Position numbers and translations under genes: made by a program. Below are positions 9,456-21,889 of a DNA stretch of 64,000 nucleotides, piece after piece. The stretch comes from Tachypleus tridentatus. Lineage: Eukaryota > Arthropoda > Merostomata > Xiphosura > Limulidae. The stretch spans positions 22,646,034 through 22,710,033 of the forward strand of contig NC_134829.1 of NCBI RefSeq assembly GCF_004210375.1. Reading direction: 5' to 3'. Numbering within the stretch: the first letter of the stretch is position 1; the number at the start of each line of letters is the position of its first letter. Below the pieces are notes generated by a model, which was given only the letters and a program-made list of their open reading frames with translations, was not told where the DNA came from and made no database searches.

Positions 9456-12123
9456 ATGAAGTTCCTTTTGGCTTTTCTCTTCGTCGGTCTTGCTTCGGCA
9501 AGTTTCTACAATGGTATGTATTGGGTTCTTGTCCAACTTTATTACTATTGTAAATTCAAAGTACACTGAATAAAACCACAAAAATAATCTTAAAATGCAT
9601 ATATTCTAAGGTACAATATTAATTCAGATAGTAGATATAGGTGTTTTGACCCCAGTGACCCAGCATGGTAAATATTGTGCGATAGATATTGTGTGGCTTT
9701 ATACTCAACAATCATCGAAGAAAGTACAAAGTGAATAATGAGACTGAGGCTACAATATTAAACTTTTACTTACAAATATCGCTGTTTCAATAATCAATAA
9801 TCAAGTAATATTTCACTGGTATCACTGTGTTGTTCACTTTCAGTTCTTGACCATGCTGCTGACGAAGCTGTCATGGACTTCATGTTGGGGATGGAAAAGG
9901 TTGGTCCACTCCGAGACGTAGCTGGTTATGATCTTGGTTTGGCATCTGACGAGTAAGTGAAGATTCTGTCAGAAATTTCCAGTATTTGTACACAAGTTAC
10001 CTTGTTTAGTATTAGTATTTGTATTGGTGTTTGCCCACGAAGTTATTTTCTTTATTACAACAATTTCTCGTTTTATATGAATTTGTTTAATCAGGAAAAC
10101 CAATTACCTATCATATGCTACGAAATACAAATATATAATCAAACTGTTAGACATTTTATTCTGTGTAAGTGTGGATAAAATATTTTAACTGTTTTAGTAC
10201 ATGAATGTTCCCATGGTCACTTAAAGACGATAAAGTGTTTGAATATTTGTTGAAGTGTTTAAGCATCTAATAACTGGTCAATAAATTTCTTCAGAATTGA
10301 AGAAGACATCAAGACTGAACTTGGCAAGACTCTGAAAGAAGCTTTGGATAATGTCCTGAATAAAATAAAAGATTCTATTGATCAGGGCAAAGAGGTCGCT
10401 CAGAACTTGTTGGATAAGGTATAACTGTTACGAGCGCTGTTTTTTACCAAGACAAGTAGTGTTTATAAAATATCATAGAAACAAAATTTATCAAGAAGAG
10501 TAACTACTGTTAATAATAATGGTAATTAATAGAGTCAATAACGTTTAGTAGTGACGTTTTAACATTTACAGACGGTATATATGTATGTCATTATATCAAA
10601 TATTGACTAGTAAATATACGTTTTTACAATATTACATACAATAATTTTTAAACAAGGCTAAAGAGATCGCTGGACAACTTAAAGATCTCGGGCTGGACGC
10701 TGGTGGTAAAGCCCTGGAACTTCTGCTGAAGTTGAAGGATCGGCTAAAGGATTGGGTAACTGGACTTTTGGAAAAGCTGGGTATTGGCAAGCGTAGTCTG
10801 CTGGACATCCTGGGTAACCTAGTGGGTGGTCTTGACATCATGAGCATCATTGAGAAGATCAAGAACATGGTGTGTGTTAAGTACATTCAATAATATAACC
10901 AAACAAAATGATTAAATATTGAAAGTAGTAATTTATATTTTGTGATTTTAAAAACAGAAAAAGTACATTTCAAGTGATATTTTACAGTTTATGTGTGAAT
11001 GTTTAGCATATCAAAATAGTGGTGATTGACAAGTGCTAAAATGTTTCATGCAGATCATGGAGAAGTTGAATATCCAGAGTATCATAGACTACATTCAAGA
11101 GAAACTGGGAACTGTTAGTGAGGTAGGAGGTTATTTTTATTAATACAGTAATGGTAAGATGACAAATATCTAGATATAATAATAAGATTTCTATTTTCTC
11201 TACTTGTTTGAAGTAATACATAAAAGTCGGTTGAGATTTAACGTCTGTATAAAAAACGTATTTTCCAGAAGGAAGGGGCAAAGTTGTATCTGCGTATAGA
11301 ACGTTTACTGTAATGTTCGTCTTTTATTCGTTTCGAAGAAAACTTCGATGGTATTATATACGATTATTCTAATTAAATTATATCATTCAAATTTTATTGA
11401 CAGGGCTAGAACTGTTCTCTTAAAATATAACAAACGATGTTCCTATAATAAAGATCTTAATATTGAATAAAAACGATATCAAAATAATTATTTTATTTAG
11501 ATTGTTTCTACCTACTATTTGAGTGATTACTCATTTGAATAAATAGTGATTAGATGGTTTGATAACATTGACAGCTCGCCAAAAGCCTGATTCAGACCAT
11601 CAAAGAACGAGGACTTGATGCTCTCAAGGACTTGGTAAACAAGATCCTTGGCATCGGGAGCAGTTATTATTCCCTGAAGGACTTATGGGAAAAAGTGAAG
11701 GACTTCTTTCAGAACCTCGGAATTGGAATTAAGGAAAAATTCTGGAAGTTCGCTGAATGGGTGAAGTCCGTCTGGGATGCCGGTATCGAAAACGCCAAAG
11801 ACAAATTGGCCAAGGTCAAATTGATCGCTCTGGAGGTTGGTTTAAACTTTTTTTCAATGAATTGTTTTTCATTTTTATTCAACGTGTAAGGCAAGAGATT
11901 TACTAACATGTCACGTAGGTCCATAATTCAGTACTAACGTAAGTAAAACCTTTCTGAAGATGACATTGTTTCTACTTCTTAGTTCATCACTCATGCTAAG
12001 GACATCAGCGCTGAAGTTGCTCGAGAAGCACTGGAGTTCTTCCGACCTTACAAGGATGACCTTGGAGACCTTTGGGACAAGCTGGTCGAAGAAGCCAAGA
12101 ACATAATCGGAATTGAAGCTTAA
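9456..12123 (+). CDS. Secreted cysteine-free amphipathic-helix protein, 7 coding exons, 324 aa
   Basis: Coding exons: 9456-9513, 9844-9952, 10295-10418, 10657-10869, 11054-11122, 11575-11835 and 11983-12123, 975 bp ending in TAA. Every intron is GT-AG, and the exon phases (1, 2, then 0) keep one frame. The sequence just before the start reads tttttgtttttcacag, so a 5' UTR intron probably ends at 9454. Residues 1-15 (MKFLLAFLFVGLASA) are a classic signal peptide. The remainder has no Cys and is rich in Lys, Leu and Asp in heptad-like patterns. LGIG recurs at about residues 138, 216 and 239, with a related IIGI near 319. Tryptophans cluster in the C-terminal third. A Lys-Arg at 142-143 is a possible processing site. 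This implies an extracellular helical bundle, perhaps lipid- or membrane-binding as in small arthropod apolipoproteins or helical allergens, but I do not recognise the family. No gene of the same kind is adjacent. Confidence 0.9.
9514..9843 (+). other. Intron 1 with a SINE-B head fragment
   Basis: GTATGT donor and a tgttcactttcag acceptor. Inside, at about 9638-9690, the string gaccccagtgacccagcatgg resembles a decayed SINE-B head. Nothing else was recognised. Confidence 0.5.
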
Positions 12124-12179
12124 ACTTATTTACTATTAAAAAGTCCATTTGTCATGGAAACAGTTGTGTGACTGTAGTC

Positions 12180-12185
12180 AATAAA
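12180..12185 (+). terminator. Polyadenylation signal AATAAA
   Basis: A canonical AATAAA lies 57 bp after the stop codon of the 324-residue gene. It is followed within about 25 bp by a T/G-rich stretch (catcattgtgtcattt), as expected for cleavage near 12205. Confidence 0.8.
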
Positions 12186-12209
12186 GTATCAAAATCTCCA
12201 TCATTGTGT

Positions 12210-12765
12210 CATTTGAAGTTATTAGATAACTTGGTTAACTATTACTTGTAGTAACTGGTTCATACATGTAAGCAGAAAATTTAAAATTCATCCTAAATAT
12301 GTTAATGATTGTTTTAGCCAAGGAAATTGACTTCAAATACTTTAATTATTTCGAACCAATTTATGAACGACATGAACATCGTGAATTGTTGCTTTGTGAT
12401 TTATAAAGACTTCGTGCACAATGTATTAGTCTATAAGATACTGCTTAATGTTTTATTCTACAGTTTATTTAAAGTAATCCTTAGTTATTAATTGCTTTTA
12501 AATTTAATGTGTTTGGTAATAAATAAGTCAGTAGATACTTAGAATCTCTAACCTGGAGGAGAAACAGTCTAGACATACAAACTTTTGTATACAGAAAAAT
12601 ATTTAAAATATACAACAATACTTTTCGACTACATGATTTCCTTAGAAAGAAATAACAATGTTACATCGACAGTCTTATTACACTATGACTTATATTAGGA
12701 ATCGTTAAGGATAGTAGAACTCAAAATTATTACAGTATTACTAACATCACATAGTTTTCATGTCA
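12210..12765. other. No recognisable gene
   Basis: AT-rich 3' flank of the helical protein gene with no coding signal seen. Confidence 0.4.
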
Positions 12766-12767
12766 CA

Positions 12768-12860
12768 TGGGTCTCACGGACTTAGAACACTACGATCAGG
12801 AGTTTGATTCTAGTCAATGGACACAGCAGTTAACTCGATGAAGTTTTAGAGTTAAATACA
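12768..12860 (+). repeat. SINE-C fragment (tRNA-like)
   Basis: A tRNA-like region reading ggtctcacggacttagaac through gagtttgattctag, followed by a tail related to the end of the SINE copy at 1600-1640. It is short and decayed. Confidence 0.4.
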
Positions 12861-13255
12861 CACTTATATTTGGAACATATAAAGCTTATTTCCTACTATT
12901 AAAATGTTACATATTTTCTATATGTGGCAAGGATTTAAGTTTCTGAACCAAAAGAAAGAAGTAAAACAAGAACAAAAAGGACAGTTCTGTTTATGTTAAC
13001 TTTGTTTTAATAAGTTCATTCTGGTTTTCCTTTGCAATATCTGTTAATATATGTGAAAATAACTTCACGAATAATAATATTTGTAATATGCTTTTGTTAG
13101 ATAAAACAAAGGTTAGATTAAAATAGGTAAATGTACGAAGTGTAAACGAAGAGATAATAGATAAACCACACACTTTTGCCGTATTTGTAAATTAATTCTG
13201 TGGTCTGCGTGAGCGATGTTACACTAACATTTTAAAATCACTTGTATATTGTGCT

Positions 13256-13280
13256 CATATATATATATACACACACACAT
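13256..13280. repeat. (TA)n(CA)n microsatellite
   Basis: An uninterrupted TA run changes to a CA run, immediately before the 96-bp tandem duplication. Confidence 0.8.
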
Positions 13281-13295
13281 GTTTATTACCTGCAC

Positions 13296-13482
13296 GAACT
13301 CGGAGTTAGAGGAATTATTAAATTTTTAGCGTCTTGTATGTTTATAAAAAGGAAAATACGATTGATAAGTAACCTCTGAAGGTCATAGTCTGAACTCGGT
13401 GTTAGAGGAATTATTAAAGTTGTAGTGTCTTGTATGTTTAGAAAAAGGAAAATATGATTTATAAGTAACCTCTGAAGGTCAT
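13296..13482. repeat. 96-bp direct tandem duplication
   Basis: Two adjacent copies, about 90% alike, starting gaactcgg.gttagaggaatt at 13296 and 13392 and ending aacctctgaaggtcat. It is non-coding. Confidence 0.85.
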
Positions 13483-13489
13483 GCTTTAA

Positions 13490-15555
13490 TCACCTTCCAT
13501 TCTAGATATTTCAGTAACTCTTTCTTACATAAATGCATGTAATAATAACGTATATATTAGCTCCACTCTTGAGTAATTTCTGTTAAAAGAAGTGATAATG
13601 CAAGCTATGACATCGTTAGGGAAGCTCAAGAGCAGATGTAAGTTAGAACAGTTAAGTGTATGCCAGTCTGATTAAAAACACGACAGTACTGCGTTAAAAA
13701 TAGTGGCCAAACTATCATGGAAGAGTTATTTCTGAGCTTCTTAATAACTTGTACTGTGCAGTTAGTCGAGTATGAAACAAAACATTGAAATTAGAACTGA
13801 TAAAAATCTTACAGGTATATAGCACAACAGCCCATTGGAGGATTTGTTTGTCATTAGTGAAGAAAAATTTAAGTTATAAGCTCTACCACGAACAAAACCA
13901 CAGAAGTTATACATAAACAAAACAGAAGAATTAGAATCAGTTACGTTTTATCCAAGTCTCTGGATCTGTGTGTTAAGATGAGGTGTGACATTGACATAAT
14001 AAAATTAAAAACAAATTATTGTTAACAGTATTCTACTATTTTATTCAGTTGTGATGGTAGATTTATCACACTTACTGCTGGGGAATGTGCATTCTTTCAA
14101 AGGACAACGTCGTCTGCAAATTTTGATGCATATTCGTAACTTCGGTTTTCTGGGAGAATATTGTTGACATATATAATGAAAAGGCTTTGCATTCGTCCCT
14201 GAGGGACGCCTGCCTCAGGAGTAAAATACGACATGTTCAAAAAACGAAGATTAAGCTTATTAAGTTGCAGTCTGTCAAGCTACAAAATAAACAAAATCAA
14301 TACATACACTCCACTCAAACTCATTTATATTGTTGTATTCATATAAAACGAAGAAATAACTTTGACACCTAATCCACTCCATTTTTAACGTGAATGATCA
14401 ACGTACAATACAGTCATGACACGAATAGTTATAAAAGAAAGTATTTAACTATAACATAGACTGAACTATGTTCGTCCGGCTGTTCTATTCGTTGTCGTTA
14501 TTCAATTTTGTAACTAAAACTTGAATATTTCCGACACGTTTCTCGCCATGATGCCTTTCACTGACTATTTTTTCGTTTGGCCACACTGCTAACTTGCTTT
14601 ATATTAATCTTTCTGTCTATCTCTTATTCTTTCTCTCTCGCTTGAAATTTCGAATAAAGAATTGAGGTATTTTAATATTCCGAAACAAATGTGAATAGCA
14701 TCACTTACTTATGCTCTACCAAAGTTTTATCCACTACGTTTTAAATTACCCCATACCAATAATCAGTATGAATACTACACAACTAGATACGACTGGAAAG
14801 ATGCAAAACATCTGTTTTAGAACTTTTCAGCTACCCTTCGCTTCACCCCTTGTTAAAGTCCTATCCCACAGGTCTCAGCAGAAACATAACACCAACAGTG
14901 CTTACAAAGAAAGTTCTTTACAAGGATTGTGCAGTTTAAGGAACATGTTTTCCGTCATGAAGAAATTACTGTTTTCAACCATTATAACTTCTCAGCTATC
15001 TAACTGGTGTAAAAAAACAATTAGTAAAGGTGTGTATGAAAAACTCACCAGAGAAAGTCATGAATATGGAGGTAGTGTACACCACAACTGAAATAATTAA
15101 AACATTCGAGCTCCAAAACTACCCTACAGATGCAAAAAAAGGGATGGCCTAAAAGACACATCAGGAAAACGTCGTTGCTATATATAGCAAAATATAGGTG
15201 CCATATGCTATGACTGAGGTAATTCGACATAACCACATATAATGAACACCTGATGCTATTGGAATCTATCGACCTCAGTCCAGATTGGAAATTTACAATA
15301 CAAAAGGTTGTCAATACATATTTAAAACCCATGGTGTACGATCATCTGTTACAAAAGCAACAAATGATCATCAAAGACAGTTGGGCATTGTTTGCCTCAC
15401 AAGCGAACAAAATTCTGTTTTCAGCTGGTTAAACATTTAAGCTTCACACAAGCAGCATAAAAATGGTGCCGGAAGCAATAAAACAGGTCTCCGCATGGAT
15501 AGCTGAATAGTTTTGGTTTGGTTTGTTTTCAATTTCGCCCAAAGATTCAGCAGTG
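13490..15555. other. No supported gene
   Basis: Mostly unique AT-rich DNA. A 126-codon plus-strand frame at 14711-15091 is the longest here. It has no signal peptide, recognised domain or splice context. Confidence 0.35.
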
Positions 15556-15559
15556 TAAC

Positions 15560-16800
15560 ACAAGAAAGTGCAAAACACACTACCATGACAAAGATTCAAT
15601 TACAGGGAAATTTTCAATCTTACCTTCTTCAACAAGATACTCTTTTATTTGACAAAATAAAGAAGTAAATCGTTCCAAGACTTTTCCTCCACTTAACCAT
15701 CTTACATTTGCAAAATCAGAAAGATCATCAAAAGTACAGTCACTGCTTTTCTTCAAAGACTCAACAAACTGTCGATGAATGAGAGAGTTTTCACTTCTAA
15801 TATAATTCACAATTTTTACAACAATGTCCATCAAGTTTTTCAATTCATCAGTTTTAGACATCTGAGCACATCAACTTTCCTAACGCAAAATGCAATGGAA
15901 AGATGGCAGCGTGGTCTTCACATTATATTCAATTAAATGCTGCTTCAAAAGAAAAACAAATCCTAATTTCGTTCCAGTCATGGCTGGAGCACCGTCTGTT
16001 GTGACAGAAACCAGATTTTTAAAATCCAGATTGAATTTTTTTGACATTTTAACAAATTCTTCAAAGATGTTTTTCCACATGTCTGATCTCGTAATCAAGA
16101 AAGGCCAAACATTTCATCCCTCACTTGAAGATTTGAAGTTACATATCGAACCCAAAATATCAACTGTGCAGTGTCACCAACATCTGTTTATTCATCTAGT
16201 GCTAAAGAAAAATACAAACAGTCTTTTATTTGTTCAAGCAACTGATTTTCCATGTCTTTCGCTAACTTTAGCATTCTGTGGACAATTGTTCTTCGACTTA
16301 ATTGCAAATTATTTACCTTTTGAAGAATACCATCTTTTATTTTTGAATCGTAATTCTCCAACAGAGTTTCAATGACCGCAATCTTTTACTATTTCAGCAT
16401 CAGAAAATTATTTTTTCTTTTCAGCTAGAATCCAAGCTGCTTTACAGCTAGTTAACGTAACTAGTTTTATCGACGATAAAAATATTTTTAGGCCTTACTT
16501 TTGTTCATGAAGTTGAGCTTTCAGACGGCTAATTTCATTCATACCATTTTTGCTTTCAAATGTAAATTTTATTTCAAATTCGTCGTAAAACTTATTAAAG
16601 TGTCTCTTAAGGTTGGATACTTTATTATTCCTAAAAACTTAAAATTTCAACTCCCAACTTTCATTAAATTCTCGTTTCACGTTTTTCCAGTCACGCGCCA
16701 TTCTCTTTTCGTCAGTAATGCCAGAATTATTTAAATTGTCTTTATTTTCTGAGTGTTCACCATCATCTGGATTCTTTCGTTTTCGAATTATTCACTTGTT
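15560..16800 (-). pseudogene. hAT transposase remnant (GTF2IRD2/ZBED-like)
   Basis: Minus-strand fragments in order: a Lys/Arg-rich N-terminal part near 16790-16500, a helical segment near 16470-16390 (CKAAWILAEKKK then DAEIVKDC), TDGAPAMTG at about 16000-15960, and FANVRWLSGGKVLERF near 15710-15660. TDGAPAMxG and VRWLSxGKVLxRF are hallmark strings of the hAT transposases related to GTF2IRD2 and ZBED proteins. Several frameshifts and stops separate the pieces and the C-terminal dimerisation domain is missing, so it is inactive. The antisense frame 15890-16375 is a shadow of it. Confidence 0.85.
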
Positions 16801-17079
16801 TATATTATGGGATTGAAAACAAAATATATTTAAACACTTGAAAGTTGCACAATAAAAATATGTTTGCAAGCGCATGCAAAACAAAGCACACTAGATAACA
16901 AACATCTAAACCAGACCGACGTTACAAAATGGGCGGAGTCCGTGGCAGTGATGAAGCGCGCAACATTAGCGATGACGTGAGACAGTACAGTTGTTGATTA
17001 CCAAATTTGCGATAAAAAATAAATGATGGAAAAAGTTCATTCCTAAACTCTAGGTGGCCATAACTGTGCTTTCCACTGG

Positions 17080-17100
17080 CCATGGAGTTGCCCATCCCTG
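17080..17100 (-). repeat. Candidate hAT terminal sequence
   Basis: Read on the minus strand the segment begins CAGGGATGGGCAACTCC, the CAG...GGGCAAC form common at hAT ends. It lies about 300 bp upstream of the decayed transposase. The matching opposite end was not found, so the element is probably truncated. Confidence 0.5.
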
Positions 17101-17104
17101 ATCT

Positions 17105-17630
17105 AATACCTTCTTTACTTACTATTTTGGCTTGTTAAAGAACGATTTTAACACTCGCCTCTAAAAACTTTCTTGAGGTTTGGTTTGTTTTGAATTTTGA
17201 GCACAACTACACAAAGACTGTCTACGCTACTTACATAAAGCACATTAAGAAAACACTGATTATGGTAAAGGCAATCAAACGCTTTCTAACAACTGCTAAT
17301 ATTTGTTTTTTTTTTCAATATATATACATATTATATCATTATATTGTTATAGAAATAACAATGAAATGACGAACATTAATATTTTGACTTCCTTTTACAA
17401 GGTCAATGCTTTCTTCTAGAAAAAAGAAATATTTTCGTACCCTACACCTACCATTACTTTAAAAATGGCGTCCATTTTACTGAGTTATATAATTCCTTGT
17501 ATTAAAGCAAGAAATTATTTTCAAAAGTAGAACATGAGCACAACACTGGAGAAAAATTATTATAAATAAGCTAAGTATCTTAGGGTGAATTATTTATAAA
17601 ACATCAAAATATATACGTCTGTTATACCAA
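17105..17630. other. No recognisable gene; short SINE tail scrap
   Basis: A reversed SINE-A tail-like stretch (tttggtttgttttgaatttt) is at 17175-17200. The rest is unremarkable AT-rich DNA. Confidence 0.4.
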
Positions 17631-17634
17631 TATA

Positions 17635-17905
17635 TGAATGTTTACAAAATTTCGCTCACTGTACCGACAAACAGGTGTGTGTAAATAATTCCGACTACTA
17701 TAGCTATATATAAGTATATAAACAAACAAACTAATAGACTAGTGTGTTAACAATTTAGTTTAAAGTGCCTATACACAAGTGTTTAAACAATTTCGTCTAA
17801 CGTACCGATATAGAAGTATGTAACCACTTTAATACATTGTTCCCACATAGAAATATGTAAACGATTTAATTTAGTTAGTAAGTTAATTATCACCATAAGA
17901 TTCCA
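17635..17905 (-). repeat. 35-37-bp minisatellite, degenerate array 1
   Basis: Diverged monomers carrying taccgatatagaagt, gtgtaaacaattta and gtctaa. The orientation is the reverse of the array at 30140. It lies beyond the 3' UTR remnant of peptide gene copy 1 (which is read on minus), in the same relative position as the arrays after copies 2, 4 and 5. Confidence 0.7.
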
Positions 17906-17959
17906 TCAAGGAACATAGGACCGCAATGGCTTGCGGATTCTTCAACAGGTATTTAAGTG

Positions 17960-18215
17960 AGTTGGTTGTTAGCCCGCTGCACCGAGCCGTCCCTAATTTA
18001 GTAGTGTAAGACTAGAGGGAAAGCAGCTAGTCATCACCACCCACCGCCAACTCTTGGGCTACTCTTGTACCAACGAATAGTGGGATTGACCCCCACTTTA
18101 TAAAGCCCCCACGGCTGAAAGGGATAACATGTTTGATGTGACGGGAATTCCAACCCGCGACCCTCAGATAACGAGTCGAGTGCCTTAACACGCTTGGCCC
18201 TCCCGGGCCTAGTGT
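17960..18215 (-). mobile_element. SINE-A, full length (-)
   Basis: Complete reverse copy: gtccctaatttagtagtgta, gcagctagtcatcaccaccc, cacggctgaaaggg, then the tRNA head with gggaattccaacccgcgacc (B box on the other strand), acgagtcgagtgccttaac and gcccgggcc. The head and body are well preserved. Confidence 0.9.
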
Positions 18216-18599
18216 ACTTTCATCGAAACTATTTTTGTGTCGTCCATCATCTCACGTAGTGATTTCGGTTACGTTATGACACTTATGTCATTGTATTTTA
18301 TAGTGTCACTAACCCCCAACTCAGATCAGCGCCAAATCTGCAGGCTTACAACGCTACTTATATGTATTGTGTACTAATTTTGGAAAGTGCACATTCAACA
18401 TGTTCTATGGTTTTACCATGAACAGCAACAACTAGTTTATCATACAAAAATGAAACTGAATATAGTGGTTTAGTCCACTGCTCTCGGTAAAAAATGATTT
18501 TTAAATTTATTTTAGAGTTTAAGAACAAGTGAAACCCAAATTAAAAAGAACTTTCAAAAGAAACGAATATTTTAACAAAGTAAAACAATTAATCACCTA

Positions 18600-19746
18600 T
18601 AACTAGTCAGTTTTAATGTTTAAACTCAGCAGAAAAACAAATATTTTCATATGTAACTTTTTATTGTCATTTACTTCATCAAAGACAGATTATAAAGAAA
18701 TCAAGATTATATATTGCATTTTTTATATCAAACATAACAAACTCATAAAGTTTACTGTAACATTTTTCGGTTAATTGTAATATTTGAGGAAACTAGAAAC
18801 ATTATACTTTATTTGTTGATTTAGGAAACTTCAGGTGCTCTAAGCTTCAGTTTGAGCTTCATATATATATATCGAATGATGACTGCTAAATTAGGGACGT
18901 CTGGTGCATATCGCCCTCGTGTAGCTTTGCGCGAAAATTAAAAAACAAACAAACACATATTTAATGGTTCTTACAAAGTAAATCTTTACCTGTGAAGAAG
19001 CTACAGATAATGGTTTTATAGTTGTGAGTTTGAAAACACTTCCTTTTGCTATTTCAAAACTTAATTCAATTGTTTGAAAAAAACATATCATATATGTTCT
19101 TCATAATCATTTAGAATTCAACTTGAAGATATTGTGCACTTCAAACTAACTCCCTTTAACTACTTCTTTCTTTCGATGTGCATACAAAGATTTATGGTTC
19201 AAGACTCTTGATGCAAAAACATGCTTCGCACCTTGATGTCTATAAAAGTGGTTTTAAGCCCCCTATTTGATCAAATAAAACAGACTAAGTGCAGACGATG
19301 GTTACTGTAGAAAGATAGAAATGGCTGTATGCAGTAGCTTTGATCGAAATTGTTAAGAAAACAACAAAACATTTACTGTTTTACATTAATTTACAGTATT
19401 CAAGTATCTATATAGCCTTTAAAATTGAGAAAACAGCAGATTTATTCAGATGGCTATTTCTCCTGAAAAAGGTTCTAAGTCACATCATTTATAAAATAAA
19501 AATCTGCACAAAGTATACTTCGTAACTATTTATTTAAGCCATAAAGATTCTGAATAAATAAATACTAACGGTCTAAAGATATTTTGGTTGTTTAATCATA
19601 AGTTTGGAAAATCTGATAAAATGAAAACGAATGACTTAAACATTCTAATTTCAAAAATACAGTTTACAATGTGTGTGTTTATTACCTGTACTCAGTGTAA
19701 TTACGGTGAAGATTACGGGTAACGCTTGAACCACCCTGACCTTCAT
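18600..19746 (-). pseudogene. Small secreted-peptide gene copy 1, broken
   Basis: Exon 1 is 19746-19686 on minus: ATG, then MKVRVVQALPVIFTVITLST and a phase-1 GTAATA donor. It matches the signal exons of copies 2 and 4, but Arg and Gln interrupt the hydrophobic core. No TATA box is seen at the conserved position. Only the end of exon 2 survives (about 18875-18800, with the shared string ACTGAAGCTTAG). Its upstream part is replaced by a SINE-A 3' fragment at 18885-18950. The conserved 3' UTR (aaagacagattataaagaaa, atatattgcattttttatat) follows at 18800-18600. It is probably non-functional. Confidence 0.7.
18885..18950 (+). mobile_element. SINE-A 3' fragment (+)
   Basis: Only the end of the element is present: actgctaaattagggacg to tagctttgcgcgaaaatt and (ACAA)n. 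It abuts the truncated exon 2 of peptide copy 1, so its insertion or an associated deletion probably removed that exon. Confidence 0.8.
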
Positions 19747-19924
19747 TCTTCAATGATTAAGTGAATTCTGCTTTATTCTGCTTGAAACAGTATAGTATGT
19801 TTAAAGGAAATACTCTATGTTTAGTAGGTTCAATTCGTTTCAGTATGGAGAATAACTACTTCCGCGAATTATGTAAACAGATCTTAAAGTTACGTGCCCT
19901 TGTTACAAAAGAAACTCAACAGTT

Positions 19925-20100
19925 TATACGAAGGTTATCTGCGCTAGCGTTCCCTATTTCTGCAGTGTAAGACTAGAGGGAAGCTAGTCATCACAACGCA
20001 CTGCCAACTCTTCGACTACTCTCTTTTACCAACAAATAGTGGGAATGACTGTCACATTAAAACGCCCCCACGGCTGAAAGACCAAACATATTTGGTGTAA
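19925..20100 (-). mobile_element. SINE-A (-), head missing
   Basis: Reverse body: ttatctgcgctagcgttccc, gtgtaagactagagggaagc, gccaactcttcgactactc, ccccacggctgaaag. The element decays where the tRNA head should start. Confidence 0.8.
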
Positions 20101-20227
20101 CGAGACCATAATGATATGAGCTATGTCACATACGAGCATCGAACCAACGATCTTATGGTCATGTTAAATTAAGGTAGACACAAAATTTAAAGCAAAGAAC
20201 AATATATTGTGTTCTGTTTCTAATTGC

Positions 20228-20310
20228 AAACCCCTCCTTCAGTGGCCCAGCGTATGTCTGACGACTAACAACGCTAGAAACCGATTTCCGGTAATTATAA
20301 AGCTACAAAT
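20228..20310 (+). mobile_element. SINE-B head fragment (+)
   Basis: ccttcagtggcccagcgtat, gactaacaacgctagaaacc and gatttccgg match the SINE-B head in order. The tail is lost after about 20310. Confidence 0.55.
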
Positions 20311-20314
20311 AGAG

Positions 20315-21235
20315 CTAAAAAAAGTGAAAAATGTATATTATTTTTAAAAGAAGAGATATTTATCTCTTTTCTATCCGTAAACAAAACTATCATTTATATT
20401 CACAATAATTTTTTTTGTTTGGTGAGAAAACGTCAAAAAATGTCAAAATTAAATTGGACGCAGAAATCCAGTTCATCAAAGAAAACACAATTAATTAAAA
20501 AGTAGAAGTAAATATTTCAGATTTCTGTATTTCAATAACTTGTGATATATTTATTGTTCCTTTTTTTTCAAATTCAAACACTCGTTTGGGAGATTATTTA
20601 ATATCATACCCTTTCATGGCGTGCATAGAATAGATGTGTAAGCACGGTATATTTAGATACTTTTTCTAAATTTTGTCTCAGATGTTCGGTATCTACTTAT
20701 GATTCATTTGTACACCAGGTGTTGAAACCTGGAAACTAGTACTAATATTTTTTTCCCAGGTAAAACTTAAAAGGTACATTTACTTTTCTGTACACGTTAC
20801 TCTAAGGAATTCAAGTGTTCAACTATTCAAACGAGTGATACACACACAGCTGTACCAAATGATTCTCAGATTATTGCAATTATAAATGTAGAATAGAGCT
20901 TTAAGTATGTAACTTGTATGTAGAAAATATGTACTGGTTTTTAAAAACAAATATTCGAATTTTGAATATCATATTTGGTTACTTTACATTATGTAAAAAT
21001 AATAGGAAAAGCGAACTATTCTTCTGGATTGTTATGCTTCGTTAAAAAGTTACTATAAATAGTTTTTAATTACTTGATTTTATCTTAATATAAACAGTTA
21101 TCACGATACACAGTCCTTAACCTTTCACTTCTTGTCGTTGTTATGTTCTCTTACAAAGTTATAGATGGGCTATATGAAAAGAATCGAACCTTAGATATTA
21201 ACCTTGTAAGCTCGTATACTAACCTTTAACCCGCA
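20315..21235. other. No recognisable gene
   Basis: AT-rich. The signal exon of peptide copy 6 would be expected here if that copy were complete, but no matching exon was found. Confidence 0.4.
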
Positions 21236-21461
21236 CACAGACAGTCCTTCAGTTACCAATATGATTGTAAATTGACTATGAAATACATATATATATATAT
21301 TTGAACACTGTAGCTAGGCACAAACTTTCTATAACATCTTACGCGAAAAATTAATTTTTTTATCATTCTGTTTAACTGTTTTCCTAAAAATTTCGCTCCT
21401 AGCTTCGGTATTTTCTTTCAGCAGTAACCATCGTCAGCTGTTAGGCTATTCTTATTTGAGG

Positions 21462-21680
21462 ATCAGTGTCGCACCACACATTCTCGGCCTTTTAGCCGTT
21501 GGGGCGTGATAAAGTTACGGTCAATCCCAATATTAATTGGTAAAAGAGTAGTCCAAGAGTTGGCGGTGGGTAGAGATGACTAGATGCCTTCCCTCTAGTC
21601 TTACACTGCTAAATTAATGACGGCTAGAGCAGATAGCCCTCGAGTAGCGTTGGGTGAATTTCAAAACAAACAAACAAACA
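21462..21680 (+). mobile_element. SINE-A (+), head truncated
   Basis: Starts at gtcgcaccacacattctcgg, has the full body, and ends tagcgttgggtgaatttcaa with (CAAA)n. It is inserted in the peptide copy 6 intron. Confidence 0.85.
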
Positions 21681-21889
21681 ATCATATTTGAGGAAATAGA
21701 GGGTTTACAACCACTCTTATATTCCTCAAAATGTGAAGCAAGTTTTTGTATCAAGAGTCTTGAACCATAAATCTTTGGATGCACATCCTTGACACGTTAA
21801 ACACTTGATAACGCTCTTAATTTGCGAGTAAAAAATCAAAAGAAAAATATCGTTAAAAATAGTTAGTTTTGAGTAGACATCAACGTCAG

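Noticed and set aside
14711..15091. 126-codon plus-strand frame
   Set aside because: No signal peptide, domain, splice context or repeat relation. This length is expected by chance in 64 kb.
15890..16375. 161-codon plus-strand frame
   Set aside because: It is opposite the hAT transposase motif TDGAPAMTG, which is clearly the real coding strand.
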